The notes under the pieces are model-generated. The model was not told the origin of the DNA, ran no database searches, and was given only the letters and a program-made list of their open reading frames with translations. Positions 40,407-50,705 of a stretch of DNA of 64,000 bases are shown in pieces. Position 1 is the first letter of the stretch, and each line of letters starts with the position of its first letter. This DNA is from Phaeodactylum tricornutum CCAP 1055/1 (lineage: Eukaryota > Bacillariophyta > Bacillariophyceae > Surirellales > Neidiaceae). Made by a program: the position numbers and the translations under genes. The stretch covers positions 310,001 through 374,000 of the forward strand of contig NC_011688.1 in assembly GCF_000150955.2 (NCBI RefSeq). The letters run 5' to 3'.

Positions 40407-43400
40407 ATGATGCAAGATGAGAATGAAATTATCTTAACGCGCGAAGAGAATATACCGTTGTCTGATGTCGAAGAATCGCCGCACTTTATGGAATCCTCGT
40501 TAACGACACAGCGAAAAAAGGCCGACTTGGCTGCGACCGCTGCTCTAGACCACAATGATGGCGACGCTACATCGCTCCAAAGTGCGCAAAACAGATTATC
40601 CATCAAGCTATCACAGAAACCAACTCCCTCGTGGAGACAGGCTTTAGCAGATACGTTGTTTGAGCGGAATTATGAAAAGAAGAAACTTTTTAATGCGTAT
40701 TCCTACTCCAGCAATACTTCGACGAGCACCTTCACGCTGATTTCTGGCCAGACCGGCAGTGGCAAAACGCGCCTTGCACAAACGTTGCGGAAGCCTGTCG
40801 AGGATGCGGGCGGTTATTTCCTGACAGGGAAGTTCGACCAACTTCGCCGTCCTGTTCCTTATATAGCGTACGGATCCGCGTTTACAGAATTTACACATCA
40901 GGTTATTGCCCGTGGAAAGGATACTACACAATCGATGCGTGACCGGATCAATATCGCAGTAGGCAACGAAGCACACGTCTTGACAAGCGTCATACCTGCT
41001 TTGGAAATTCTGATCGGTAAAAAAGACGACGAAGAATCCAGCATGCAACGGGATGAAGCTATACAACGTTGGTTGTTTACTTTTCGACGTTTTACGAGAG
41101 CGGTATGTTCGCCTGAAGAACCTGTGGTTCTTTTGCTAGATGATCTTCACTTTGCCGACAAGTGCTCGCTCGACATTCTTGCCTTTATGGTGGCAGACTC
41201 TGAAAATCGAGGCTTGGTGGTCATTGGAACGTGCGACGACAGCGAGATTACGGCCGAGAGCTACTTGTCTACAAAGCTTCGAGAAATGGAAGATAAATCC
41301 CAAGCCGAAATAACGAACATTGCGCTCGGCAACATGGGCAAAGAAGCCGTAAATCATGTGATTTCGGAAATAATGGGATCGAAGGACAGCAAAGCAGTGA
41401 CCGAGTTTGGAAATCTTGTTTGGCGTCAAACAGAAGGAAATGTTTTTTATCTCATCGAATTGCTACGATGGCTTCACAACTCAGACCTTCTCTATTTTGA
41501 CGACAAGTCCGCTGAATGGGTGTGGGATGCAGAGGAAATCGATATAACACTATCGGATCGGAAACTCAATGGCTTCTTGTTCGATAGGCTACAGCAGCTT
41601 CCACGACATTTAAAAGACGTCCTTAAAGTCGCGTCTTGCCTGGGTCCGTATCCTGATGCTGTTCTTATAGAGCACGTCCTTGACCTTTCGGTTGGCCATT
41701 TGTTGGAAGAAGCTAAGGAGCTTGGTATCTTAAGTTATGATGAACATACTAGAAGTTACATGTTCGAAAACGATTGTGCACAGCAAGCTGCGTACGAACT
41801 GATTCCTGTACACGAAAAAGAACTTTTCCATTTGGAAGTGGGACGTCGCTTGTGGCGAAAGCTTTCAAGTAAAGACGAGCTCGACAGAAATATCTTTCAA
41901 ATCCTGTCTCAAATGCAATTCGGTCGTCGATTGATAGCAAGAGACAACGAGAAAATAAGAGTGGCATCGCTCTGTCATGTCGCTGGACTAAAAGCTGCAA
42001 GATGCTCTACTTTTCGAGTCGCAAATGCCTTCCTTTCGTTTGGTGTCAGCTTGTTAAGCTCACGAAGCTGGAGAGACAATTACGACCTATCACTAGCACT
42101 TTACAATGCAACTGCTGAAACAGAGATGTGCCTCGCAAACTTCGAGGCCATGGAAAATCTGCTGAAGGACATATTTATCCATGCTCGTTCGTTTCGAGAC
42201 AAGCTTCCGGCATACAGCACACAAATGTATGCTTTGAATGTACGGGACCGGCAGCGCGAATCATTGGATCTTGGGGTCGAAGTTCTCAGAGGACTTGGTG
42301 AAAAGTTTCCTCGTCGTTACTGCAAAGCGAGGCTGTTATCGGAATTGCGAAGTGTCAAGATTTTGCTTCGTGGCAAGAGCGACGAACAATTGTTGCGCTT
42401 GCCTGCGATACAAAGGAATGACAAGCTCCAAGCCCTGCAAGTTCTACAGCTTATGGTCCTTACTGCTCTTTCCACTCATCCAGACCTTGCTCCGTTTGTT
42501 ATTTCTCGTATGGTCAAAATCACGCTGGAATACGGTATGAGTCCTTTCGCTTCCGGCGCCTTTGCAACATACGCAATGATACGTATCCCATTGGGACCGT
42601 ATGGTAACGTTGACGAAGCCATTCGATTCGGAAACCTGGGGATGGCTGTACTCGAGAGGTACAACATATTAGAATATGCGCCGCGCGTGTACGCTGCATA
42701 CTACGGATGCGTCTGGTGCTGGAAGTTTCCTTTGAAGGATTCAATGGAACCCTTGCTTCGAGCTCACCGAATTGGTATTCAAACCGGCGACTCTGAGTTT
42801 GCGGTTCTTTGCGCCGATCTCTACCTCATGAATGCACTCGAAGGGGGCGTACCACTTGATGCTATCGATCGTGAGTGGACTGGTTTCTTTGATCTCATGG
42901 TGTCGCGGCGACACGAGACAGCCATAGCATTTACTCTTCCTTGGGCTCAAGCGATTCACCACTTTATGGGGTACACGGACAATCCATTGCTTTCTAAGGG
43001 TGATTTGGTTGATTACGACGAGGCTATGGAGCGTAGCGTTCAACGGCAAGCGTTCATTCAAGTTGTTTCGATCAGCTGCACTCGTATGATGGTTTCCTAC
43101 GTTTTTAATGACTATGATCAAGCCGCAAGATCGGCTGAGACACTTCCTGATCTGCTAAAAATTCCGCCTAGTTTCGAACGAGTATCAACACTTTTCTATT
43201 CTACGTTGACATTTCTCGCCGTTGCACGGACTGGTAAAAATGTGCGACGACACGTTGGCAAGGCAAAGGAAGCCATCAAGACGTTTCGACGTTGGGCGAC
43301 GGATTCGCCCAAGAATTGCCTTGACAAGCTCTTTTTACTGCAAGCTGAGCTTTTTTCCGTCCTCGGAAAACATTCCCGAGCATACGAAAAATACATTGCC

Positions 43401-43601
43401 TCAATTGCGTGTGCCAAGGACCAAGGATTTTTGCTGACGCACGCCTTAGCCAACGAGCGTGCGGCTCGCCATTTGTATGGTCTTGGGCGTACCGACGAAG
43501 CTTTTCTGTTCTTTGAAAATGCGTGCAAGTGCTACGGCGAGTGGCATGGGCATGCTAAAGTCACACGACTCAAAGCCGAAGTTGAAGAACTTTTTTCTTG
43601 A
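40407..43601 (+). CDS. STAND-like AAA_16 ATPase with helical-repeat C-terminus
   Basis: From the first ATG at 40407 the product is 1064 residues, although an upstream exon ending just before 40326 may supply a longer N-terminus. Walker A is ISGQTGSGKT (about residue 113) and Walker B VVLLLDDLHFAD (about 241); QTEGNVFYLIELLRWL and DRLQQLPRHLKDVLKVASCLG follow, as in the predicted ATPase module (AAA_16, COG3899 type) found in bacterial sensor kinases and adenylate cyclases. The remaining 550 residues are alpha-helical, TPR-like repeats such as FGNLGMAVLERYNILEYAPRVYAAYYG. No kinase, cyclase or death-type effector is attached. A signalling or scaffold role is inferred; diatoms have many copies of this module. 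Confidence 0.75.
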   Translation: MMQDENEIILTREENIPLSDVEESPHFMESSLTTQRKKADLAATAALDHNDGDATSLQSAQNRLSIKLSQKPTPSWRQALADTLFERNYEKKKLFNAYSYSSNTSTSTFTLISGQTGSGKTRLAQTLRKPVEDAGGYFLTGKFDQLRRPVPYIAYGSAFTEFTHQVIARGKDTTQSMRDRINIAVGNEAHVLTSVIPALEILIGKKDDEESSMQRDEAIQRWLFTFRRFTRAVCSPEEPVVLLLDDLHFADKCSLDILAFMVADSENRGLVVIGTCDDSEITAESYLSTKLREMEDKSQAEITNIALGNMGKEAVNHVISEIMGSKDSKAVTEFGNLVWRQTEGNVFYLIELLRWLHNSDLLYFDDKSAEWVWDAEEIDITLSDRKLNGFLFDRLQQLPRHLKDVLKVASCLGPYPDAVLIEHVLDLSVGHLLEEAKELGILSYDEHTRSYMFENDCAQQAAYELIPVHEKELFHLEVGRRLWRKLSSKDELDRNIFQILSQMQFGRRLIARDNEKIRVASLCHVAGLKAARCSTFRVANAFLSFGVSLLSSRSWRDNYDLSLALYNATAETEMCLANFEAMENLLKDIFIHARSFRDKLPAYSTQMYALNVRDRQRESLDLGVEVLRGLGEKFPRRYCKARLLSELRSVKILLRGKSDEQLLRLPAIQRNDKLQALQVLQLMVLTALSTHPDLAPFVISRMVKITLEYGMSPFASGAFATYAMIRIPLGPYGNVDEAIRFGNLGMAVLERYNILEYAPRVYAAYYGCVWCWKFPLKDSMEPLLRAHRIGIQTGDSEFAVLCADLYLMNALEGGVPLDAIDREWTGFFDLMVSRRHETAIAFTLPWAQAIHHFMGYTDNPLLSKGDLVDYDEAMERSVQRQAFIQVVSISCTRMMVSYVFNDYDQAARSAETLPDLLKIPPSFERVSTLFYSTLTFLAVARTGKNVRRHVGKAKEAIKTFRRWATDSPKNCLDKLFLLQAELFSVLGKHSRAYEKYIASIACAKDQGFLLTHALANERAARHLYGLGRTDEAFLFFENACKCYGEWHGHAKVTRLKAEVEELFS

Positions 43602-43780
43602 CTGGGGAAAGAAGTAGATACTGTAACATACATTATCAACATTATTCTACAATTCGACTCGGCGTTTGAGATTTGTCTGTGTTCACATGGCATATGTACC
43701 TATAACAAACATCAAAAAGGTGCTACCGAACAACATGGGGTTCCGTCTACCGGTTCTCCTGTTCTAATTATTCATGATGA

Positions 43781-44749
43781 TCAGGCTTCCGATATCCTTG
43801 GTGTATAGTCTTCGCAGTCACCCTCCACCTTGAGAAAAGCTGGGCTAGCGCCATGACTCAACTCGTTCGCCCCTTCCTCCTGCACCTCCGGCGTTGGATT
43901 TTTCGACAACCGCCGCTCATATTCCTCAGCCTCATTTTTTGCTACTACTCCTAGGAGCGAGTGATATACCATCCATCCTGGCGGGTAATCGCTATCGTTC
44001 AAAAAAGCAGGTTCGAGTTCCTGGTTGCTCCAGTCGATCGGATGGTGGGGAAGCCCATTGCCGTCCTTTGCAGCTCCCAAAGGCTCTCGGGAGGATTGTG
44101 ACGACGCAATCTCGGAAACGATAGCATCTAACGATTCCAAAGAAGCGTACTCTTTTTTCTCTTCTCCTACGGAGTCAAAGATATCGTTGTTAAACTGCGG
44201 CTGCGCAGAGGACGACAATGACTCGCTAATGGGTTTTGCCACCTCTTCCAGCTCCGGGAGTGACCCCAAGGTGCTCGTTCGTATTCGCAACTGCTTTCGC
44301 TGTTGCAAAGGTCTTATAGCAATGTGTAAAATACGGTGCCATATTGACCGGCACAACTCTTTTGTTTGGCACCACAGTATTAGTATCGCTTCTTGGAGGG
44401 TAGCTTCGGGAGGGAAGTGACAGCTCATCCATTGTCGTATGTTTTCTAGGAGCAATAAAAAGACGGAAAAGTGAGTTGTGACAACGAGCGCTCATACCTC
44501 AGGTCTACATACAAATGGAAACGGACCGTAGTAGTTGAAAAGAAAAATGATGGCAACAGCAAAAGTAAACGAGAAGTACGATCCCTGAGAGAACCATGTC
44601 GATATCTCTGGGTCTTCGGGGGGATGGTGTCTATTTGGATGGTACATCAGTGACGCGACGTGACTCGGTATTTCGCCATGCTGACTGGATGTAAGAAACA
44701 TGTTCGTCTCATCGTTCATGGAATTATCGCTGTAGAATTGATCGTCCAT
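43781..44749 (-). CDS. Hypothetical single- or double-pass membrane protein, probably two exons
   Basis: The first part (44749 down) has a cytosolic acidic N-terminus and a hydrophobic helix SFTFAVAIIFLFNYY. The frame meets a TGA at about 44492, then stays open to a stop at 43781 in the same frame. An 81-nt intron (44446-44526, GTCCGT...TTGCTCCTAG) keeps the frame and gives 295 residues, but the donor is weak. Alternatively the protein ends at 44492. The C-terminal 200 residues are acidic, with DYPPGWMVYHSLLGVV, a Pro/Trp motif often used in protein contacts, and resemble no known family. It is divergent with the next gene. Confidence in the joined model is low. Confidence 0.4.
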
Positions 44750-45184
44750 GGTGCTAGCGACAGTATTTTGGCGGGGGGGGATCTGGCACTAGCTAGAGCG
44801 CACGATGCGTCGTTCCGTTTAGCTGCCCAAGAGTTTACGCAATACGAAATGCTGAGATTCGTTTCGACATGTCATATTGACGTCTAGCTTTAGTTTCATT
44901 GGTCGAATTAGCCCAAACTGCCACTCTGTGAATTGGGAGAAAGTCAATTGACAGTTATGCCTTTCTCCCGACTCGAAAAGTCATTTGACTGCGAGTCAAG
45001 TTCATAAGCGGAGCCCTACAACAATAGGTATCCATCATTACGTTACTTTCCCCCTTGCCAATTTCGAGAAATCGGCTTTCATTGCGTCAACAGTAGCGCC
45101 AGGCGCAACTTGTAGCAGCATCCACTCTATAGAATACCGGTGTACTGCGGGGAATAAATTGCCCATCAAGACACTACGTCACAA
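44750..45184. promoter_or_regulatory. Divergent intergenic region
   Basis: These 435 nt lie between two divergent starts. AGTCAATTGACAG-like sequence lies near 44942-44954. No gene is seen. Confidence 0.3.
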
Positions 45185-46696
45185 ATGTTAACAAGTTGCT
45201 TGTGCAGGGCATGGAAAGCCAATGTTGTTCTGGAACGTTGGACTCGAGTTCTCCACTTGCTTGTTCGAATCACTGCTGTGTTGGTTGTCTCGTCGCTCTT
45301 TCTTTTTATAAGCGAATCTCAAAGCCTCCTTTCCTTCGCAAAAGCGCGTTCGGGTCGTATCGCTACTGCGCTTCGATCATCCACGGTCTGTCCTCAGAAG
45401 AGCCATGCTTCAAATCAGCCCACCTCGTCGCACTGGTGGAATGAGAGCGTATGGAACGATCGTCCAAAATACGGCGAATATGGCGTTTGCTCCTGGATAC
45501 CGCGAAACGCATCGGTCGCGAGTCTTTGGAATGAACTGCTGTTCCAGAACAATTTCTTGCCGTACCTTCAGACGGTGCTTTTTATGAACCACAAGAATAC
45601 GAAGACGTCGAGGGAGGTCTTGCTTGACAGTGAGCAAGATTCGTTGGCGTGGAAAGTTCTATTACGTACACTTTTAAAACCCTCCTTCTTGCAACGTGCC
45701 GTAAAGTCGCAACCACACCAAACGACTTGGATGAAAGACGTTCTGCAAAAGATTGTCCCCGAAAAGCTATCTTCGGGTGGGCCACTCCGGGTATTAGTGC
45801 TGACAACAGCTATTCCCAACGTGGGCATAAAAGACTGCGAGCTCGATGGTAGTGAGTCCGACAGCTGCGCCTTATGGACGGCAAAGCTGCAATCTATCTT
45901 GGATCCATCAATGGTCCGCATTACGACGCTTGTCGCTCCAAGCTTCGCTACAACAGAGTTCTACACAGAGCGCATACTTGCGCAACCCTTGTTTTTGCGT
46001 GATGCTAAACACGACAGCGATCACGTGCCGTATGATGTCATCGTTCACGATTTAATTCGTCAAGATATGGCCTTGACCGAGCGGAAACATAGTTTGTTGC
46101 TGAACGTCGACTTTGCTGAACGCCGACTTCATGCCATCCAACGGTTTGTGAGGGCTGTACAGAAAGCTGAATCCACCACCGTCTTTGATTGCACCGGTGG
46201 CTCGGTGCGAGGTCGAGCGCCAGTTGTGTTGTTTTTAGACGACTATATGGGCGGTTACCACGATAGCATCTTGGCCGATTCCATACAAGGTCGCATAACG
46301 CAACAAGTCGCAGATCATTACCAGTTAGGCTTTATATCGTATTCCCGCGCCATGCAGCGAAATATGTGGGCTGATGGGACGCGCAACATTTTTGGGGGAG
46401 GTGCCATGGACCCGAAAGGAGTGGCTACCCAAAGGCTTGAACAAACTTCAATTTTGTTCACTGTACTGTACAGTCTTTTGTCTTATACAGTCGACTCATG
46501 TAGGCACGGCAGTCGTACGGAAGAGGACAAGTCGAGGCCCTCGTTTTTCTCTCCGAACGTGCAGGAGCTTGCGAATGCTGTCATGCCTCCTTATTTGGGT
46601 TCCAATTTAACTTTGATCAATGTGAAAGATCAATGGCAAGAGGAAAAAGATGCACAACGAGAACGTAAAATGCGATTCTGTGTACATGCAGATTGA
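45185..46696 (+). CDS. Type II membrane protein, SGNH-hydrolase-like (tentative)
   Basis: The 503-residue product starts at the ATG at 45185. A hydrophobic segment at about residues 25-45 after a basic N-terminus predicts a signal anchor with a lumenal C-terminal domain. The lumenal part has patterns loosely like SGNH/GDSL esterases: PLRVLVLTTAIPNVG (block I position), YDVIVHDLIRQDM, VVLFLDDYMGG and a C-terminal GGAMDPKGVATQ where a D-x-x-H block might lie, but the catalytic Ser is not clear. Several N-glycosylation sequons are present. The neighbourhood of two glycosyltransferases hints at a Golgi or cell-surface role, but this is only context. Confidence 0.5.
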   Translation: MLTSCLCRAWKANVVLERWTRVLHLLVRITAVLVVSSLFLFISESQSLLSFAKARSGRIATALRSSTVCPQKSHASNQPTSSHWWNESVWNDRPKYGEYGVCSWIPRNASVASLWNELLFQNNFLPYLQTVLFMNHKNTKTSREVLLDSEQDSLAWKVLLRTLLKPSFLQRAVKSQPHQTTWMKDVLQKIVPEKLSSGGPLRVLVLTTAIPNVGIKDCELDGSESDSCALWTAKLQSILDPSMVRITTLVAPSFATTEFYTERILAQPLFLRDAKHDSDHVPYDVIVHDLIRQDMALTERKHSLLLNVDFAERRLHAIQRFVRAVQKAESTTVFDCTGGSVRGRAPVVLFLDDYMGGYHDSILADSIQGRITQQVADHYQLGFISYSRAMQRNMWADGTRNIFGGGAMDPKGVATQRLEQTSILFTVLYSLLSYTVDSCRHGSRTEEDKSRPSFFSPNVQELANAVMPPYLGSNLTLINVKDQWQEEKDAQRERKMRFCVHAD

Positions 46697-47182
46697 GTAT
46701 AGACAATTGTATGCTCCATGTCGTTCGTCGGTGCAGTTTGCGGGACAAGAGCCAATGGCAGCTGCCGATCACATAATATGTCAAGCACTGCTGAGCCAGA
46801 CGATTAGAGTGTTTCTGAGGATAAGTTTTTAGAGCGCTCCTCCAGACATAAATCCATTCCCTTTCTGGAAGTTACCCGTCTTTGTAAAGAGACATGTGGA
46901 TATCTATGGCAGCTCTGCTTCCACAATGTTGGAATGGCAAGTTTTGGAGATAGCAAGGAAAAGGTAGTTGTCTTTCTTCCAACAGTTAGTTGACGCAAAA
47001 TCATGACATTCTCCTAAGGCTTTCCGGAGGTACCGTGTGCGTTGGCGAAGGATCTCCAAGAGAAACTTGAATGTACTTATTACGATAGTCAATTTCTTGG
47101 TTAGTCAAATCAGCATTACATGACTCAAAAATGAGAGACAAGCAAAAGAGATTAAATTTAGAATGCGCTATCGTTTCGCTTT
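46697..47182. other. Convergent intergenic, 486 nt
   Basis: This holds the two 3' ends. No gene or repeat is seen. Confidence 0.3.
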
Positions 47183-50008
47183 TTACCGGCGATTTGGCAC
47201 CGTTGCTGCCGTACCTCTGTTGCCGTGTTTCTGCAATCTGTGAGGGGCGGTTCGTGTGGAATGCACTGGAGCTTTCGCATCACCTTTAAATTGTGTCTGG
47301 TCGTATCTTCGCCCTTCATTCCTTGGCGCCCTTGTCTGCAGGTCATGGCTCGCAAGCTCGATGTCGGGCTTGGAATCAAGGTGCCGCATTTCCGCGTCGA
47401 GAGCCTTAGAAGCCGCTAGAAAGCTTCCCAGATCTTCGACCTTTACTTCGATTCCTTCTGCCGGTCTCGAGTGAGCTGGCTGACGAGGGCCCGTTATCCC
47501 GTTGGACTGACAGAAGAATGGACATCCGATGACGTACGGGTTTAGAATGATAGGAACGAAAAGAGTAACAGCAGCTAGGTACAAGGCGGGTCCTGCAAAT
47601 AGTACGTGGGTGGCGAGGTCGTCGGGCAGGACAAACGGATCCCAATCCGTTTTTCTTAGGACCGTGGCATACGCCAGACCAGCTAGGACAACAGCCAGGT
47701 ACCAGCTGCCAATATTGCATCTCACGAGCTGCATAACTGACGAGCAGCGGTATCGGATCCTCTGATATCGATATGGTAGACTCCCACTGAATTGCTTAGA
47801 CACAAGGTGATCAGTCGCTCCCAAAAATGAAAACATAATAAAGGAAATGGGCTGAATAAGCATCTGAAGCACGCAATACCGAATGGTTGACAAAGCGAAG
47901 CAACAGTATCCCCCAAATTGCTTCTTTTGCTGCCCCAATAATTTGATATTGTTCTTTCGGAGGCGAAACATAACGAAAGTCAAAGTTACATTTCCAAATA
48001 TGTTGGCAAAAGCGAATAGTAGAATAATGGCTGACGCCGGGGAGAAGCTGTGAAACTCGTCCACGGCCTCATTTTCGTCGTCGTTTTCGTCCAATATTCG
48101 AAAGATGGCGTCTATATAAAACGCCAAGATATATGTCCCACCGATGGTGTACGAACACAAGTAAGCGAACAAGTATGTCTTGTAGTAGCTCTGCATACCG
48201 CAAGCCATAAATTCTCGGAAGAGGCGAGTGAAGATCCCGTGGCCTCCCATCATATCCTGAAATGAGTTGAAGAGAATCTCATGGGCTCCCTTTGCAAGAC
48301 TTCTATGACTCGAGGCAAGCTCGTCGAATGTTCTGGGTACTCCAACTTCAAACTCACACGCAGGGAAAGCACAGTACCGTCCATTGAAGCCTAAATTATA
48401 CATGTGGAACATCATCTCGAAGGCTCCCCAGGTATGCTTTTCGGACCAGTATTCGGTACGTCTATTCGCCTGTAGATTTCCAAAGCCAATCTGATCGACC
48501 GGGAGGAATTCAACGCCAATATTCTGCAGCCATCTCTGAGCTGTTCGCAAAGATCGAACTTTTCCACACTGGGCTATCGCTTCGGTGCGGACGACCATGG
48601 CACTCCCAAGCAACGGAGGTTGACATCCCACTATTGCGGACAATAAGAATTGGCCTACAAACAGGAATTCGTAGTATGTACCCATCAATCGTGTAAAATA
48701 CGTTTCACGTCTTTGCCGAGGTTTTGCCTTCATAGCATGTTGAGTAAAACCTAACGTGGGGTCGTTGAGAAACTCTGGCACCGTTTGCACAATGACTGCC
48801 TCTGGTATGAGCATATCAGGTGAACCAACGATTATCAGTTTTCCTAAACTGACGTTGTTACCAAACATTATGTGCCGAGAGCCATCATCGTGGTGCGAGA
48901 TCTCCAAAAGAGCATCCTCAAAGGAAAGTTCGTCACCTTCGTTTTCTTGTCGTTGCATACTCGCCAGGGCAAGCCGCAAATGCGAGTTTAAATTAGACTC
49001 GGTCCGTGACTTTCCGTGGCGTCCAAGCGCTGACCGAGCAACAAATCCAATTTTGTAGTGATAGTAAAAGAGTAGTCTTAAGAACGCCTCATGAACTGCC
49101 TTGCTGCGTAATCCTTTCAAATGCTTGCGAACAGGACGAGAAAGGCCCTTCAAAAGGTTGCTTAGACGAATTGTCCGCCCCTTGGTCCGGCAGATGTTCT
49201 CCCACAGGAGCTCCGCGGCCGCGAAATTATCACGCAAGAGCGTCATTAGTCCGTCGTCGCAAACAACGATGTTGCACTGGGCTTCAGTGTTTCGGGTGTA
49301 ATGTGCCCGTGCGAGTACGCAGCTCTTCAACGTCGGCACCAGGACTTCTTGCAAAGGTTCGTGGTCTACCGGAATTTGAATGGTGACGTCGACCCACGAC
49401 GCGGTGGGTGCTTTCGTTTCCGGGATAATACTGCAAAATTTAGTGTTCGTCTTGAAGGCCTTGGCGGGAATAAAGCATTGCAAAAACACTGAGACAATGA
49501 CGTAAAAGCTCCAAAACATACCAAAGAAGGAAATGATCGAAAGGAAAGACGAAAGTGTGATCCGGCCCGAAGATTCAAAGTTTGTGACGCTGATGTAGAC
49601 AAGAAATCCCACAGCAGCAAGCGTTGCAAGAAACGAAACGTTGGCTGTAACTCTGGCAATTGACATTGCATCAGATGGTCGGCTGGATGATCTATTCATG
49701 GGCTTACTAAACGGAGAACCAGGAATAAGCGACGCATCACGGTCCAGTAATCTCTGGTTTGGATTGTCAAACACGCGCCGTTCTTTGCTGTCGTCCGTAA
49801 ACGAGTCATCTTCGTCAAGGTCGATTTCGGAACCTCCAATAGCGTTCAAGAGACTTTCATCGTCTTGCTTAGGAGAACTGATCCGAAATGAATCAAAAAG
49901 CTCATCCAAATCCTCTGGATCAAGCGGACTCTCCTCTTGAGCATCGTCGTTATGCGCTGCTCGGAAAACCTCGAATCGGACACGGCTGGGCACAGAATCC
50001 GTATTCAT
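47183..50008 (-). CDS. GT2-family paralogue, probably catalytically inactive
   Basis: The first ATG is at 50008, giving 941 residues. It aligns with the 31898-34879 enzyme along nearly its whole length, with the same acidic N-terminus, paired N-terminal helices and C-terminal helices. VCDDGLM (about 251) is kept. But IPVYKE of the first nucleotide-sugar motif is IPVDHE, NDADAR is GSPDML, the SED base is WGA, and HRKFALGAHE is HRSLAKGAHE. Residues needed for metal binding, base catalysis and acceptor binding are thus changed, while fold and membrane segments remain open and conserved. It may be a non-catalytic partner, chaperone or regulator, as known for some pseudo-glycosyltransferases. The C-terminal tail differs and is shorter. 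Confidence 0.85.
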   Translation of the reverse strand: MNTDSVPSRVRFEVFRAAHNDDAQEESPLDPEDLDELFDSFRISSPKQDDESLLNAIGGSEIDLDEDDSFTDDSKERRVFDNPNQRLLDRDASLIPGSPFSKPMNRSSSRPSDAMSIARVTANVSFLATLAAVGFLVYISVTNFESSGRITLSSFLSIISFFGMFWSFYVIVSVFLQCFIPAKAFKTNTKFCSIIPETKAPTASWVDVTIQIPVDHEPLQEVLVPTLKSCVLARAHYTRNTEAQCNIVVCDDGLMTLLRDNFAAAELLWENICRTKGRTIRLSNLLKGLSRPVRKHLKGLRSKAVHEAFLRLLFYYHYKIGFVARSALGRHGKSRTESNLNSHLRLALASMQRQENEGDELSFEDALLEISHHDDGSRHIMFGNNVSLGKLIIVGSPDMLIPEAVIVQTVPEFLNDPTLGFTQHAMKAKPRQRRETYFTRLMGTYYEFLFVGQFLLSAIVGCQPPLLGSAMVVRTEAIAQCGKVRSLRTAQRWLQNIGVEFLPVDQIGFGNLQANRRTEYWSEKHTWGAFEMMFHMYNLGFNGRYCAFPACEFEVGVPRTFDELASSHRSLAKGAHEILFNSFQDMMGGHGIFTRLFREFMACGMQSYYKTYLFAYLCSYTIGGTYILAFYIDAIFRILDENDDENEAVDEFHSFSPASAIILLFAFANIFGNVTLTFVMFRLRKNNIKLLGQQKKQFGGYCCFALSTIRYCVLQMLIQPISFIMFSFLGATDHLVSKQFSGSLPYRYQRIRYRCSSVMQLVRCNIGSWYLAVVLAGLAYATVLRKTDWDPFVLPDDLATHVLFAGPALYLAAVTLFVPIILNPYVIGCPFFCQSNGITGPRQPAHSRPAEGIEVKVEDLGSFLAASKALDAEMRHLDSKPDIELASHDLQTRAPRNEGRRYDQTQFKGDAKAPVHSTRTAPHRLQKHGNRGTAATVPNRR

Positions 50009-50705
50009 TTTCGAAGAAAGCTCAGGTGCGTCGCTGATGACCTTGGAATGCAGTTGATATTGAGATCTGATACAAGGCACGTTTTAAACGCAGAAACTAC
50101 TGGTATATGGATCAACTGCAAAGGCATCGATGGAGGCCTCGCGGTCTTGCGAAAGAAGGAGAGGAACCAGGGCTAGATTACTCTCTGTCACACAGAGCAC
50201 CGTCACCTTAGATGTCCACAACAACAGCGTCTCGTTGACTGTGACTGTCAATAGCAACTCGAATTTTACTATCTAAATAGCAAGTGTTTTAGCTAATTTA
50301 TTCGTAGAGATCCGTTGAAGACAATTTGTATAGGGGGGAATTCATGTGATTTTCATGCCCTTGACCAAAATAGTCTAAAAGATTTCCTGTTAGTCGTGCT
50401 CTCCGAGGGATTGTAGAATCCAAATGGAGTCGATCACTGGAGTTGCGGTATACCATTCCTACTATGGTTGGAGATAACATAAAGTCACAGTGACAGTTCG
50501 AACTAGCACAGACGGGTTTGGTATTCCTTCTGGAAGATGTGTGAAATTTGCGGAAGATGGCAAGAACGAAGCAGCTGACGACACCATCACAATGGGCTTC
50601 GTAGGACAATTGAGAAAGAATTCACCAACATGCACAAAATACTCGCAGTTGTTCATGAGTGAAACCAAAAAAACTATCGCAAAATATCCTGACAGTTAGC
50701 ACAAC
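50009..50705. promoter_or_regulatory. Divergent intergenic region, GT2 copy 2 / CNX2
   Basis: The 697 nt contain a close pair of TGACTGT motifs near 50235 and 50241. Short frames at 50298-50609 (-) and 50490-50699 (+) are not supported. It should hold the promoters for both genes. Confidence 0.35.

Noticed and set aside
44446-44526. In-frame TGA near 44492 read as selenocysteine
   Set aside because: Diatoms have selenoproteins, but the context is a hydrophobic loop without a redox motif and no SECIS-like hairpin was noticed; an 81-nt in-frame intron explains it as well, although its donor is weak.
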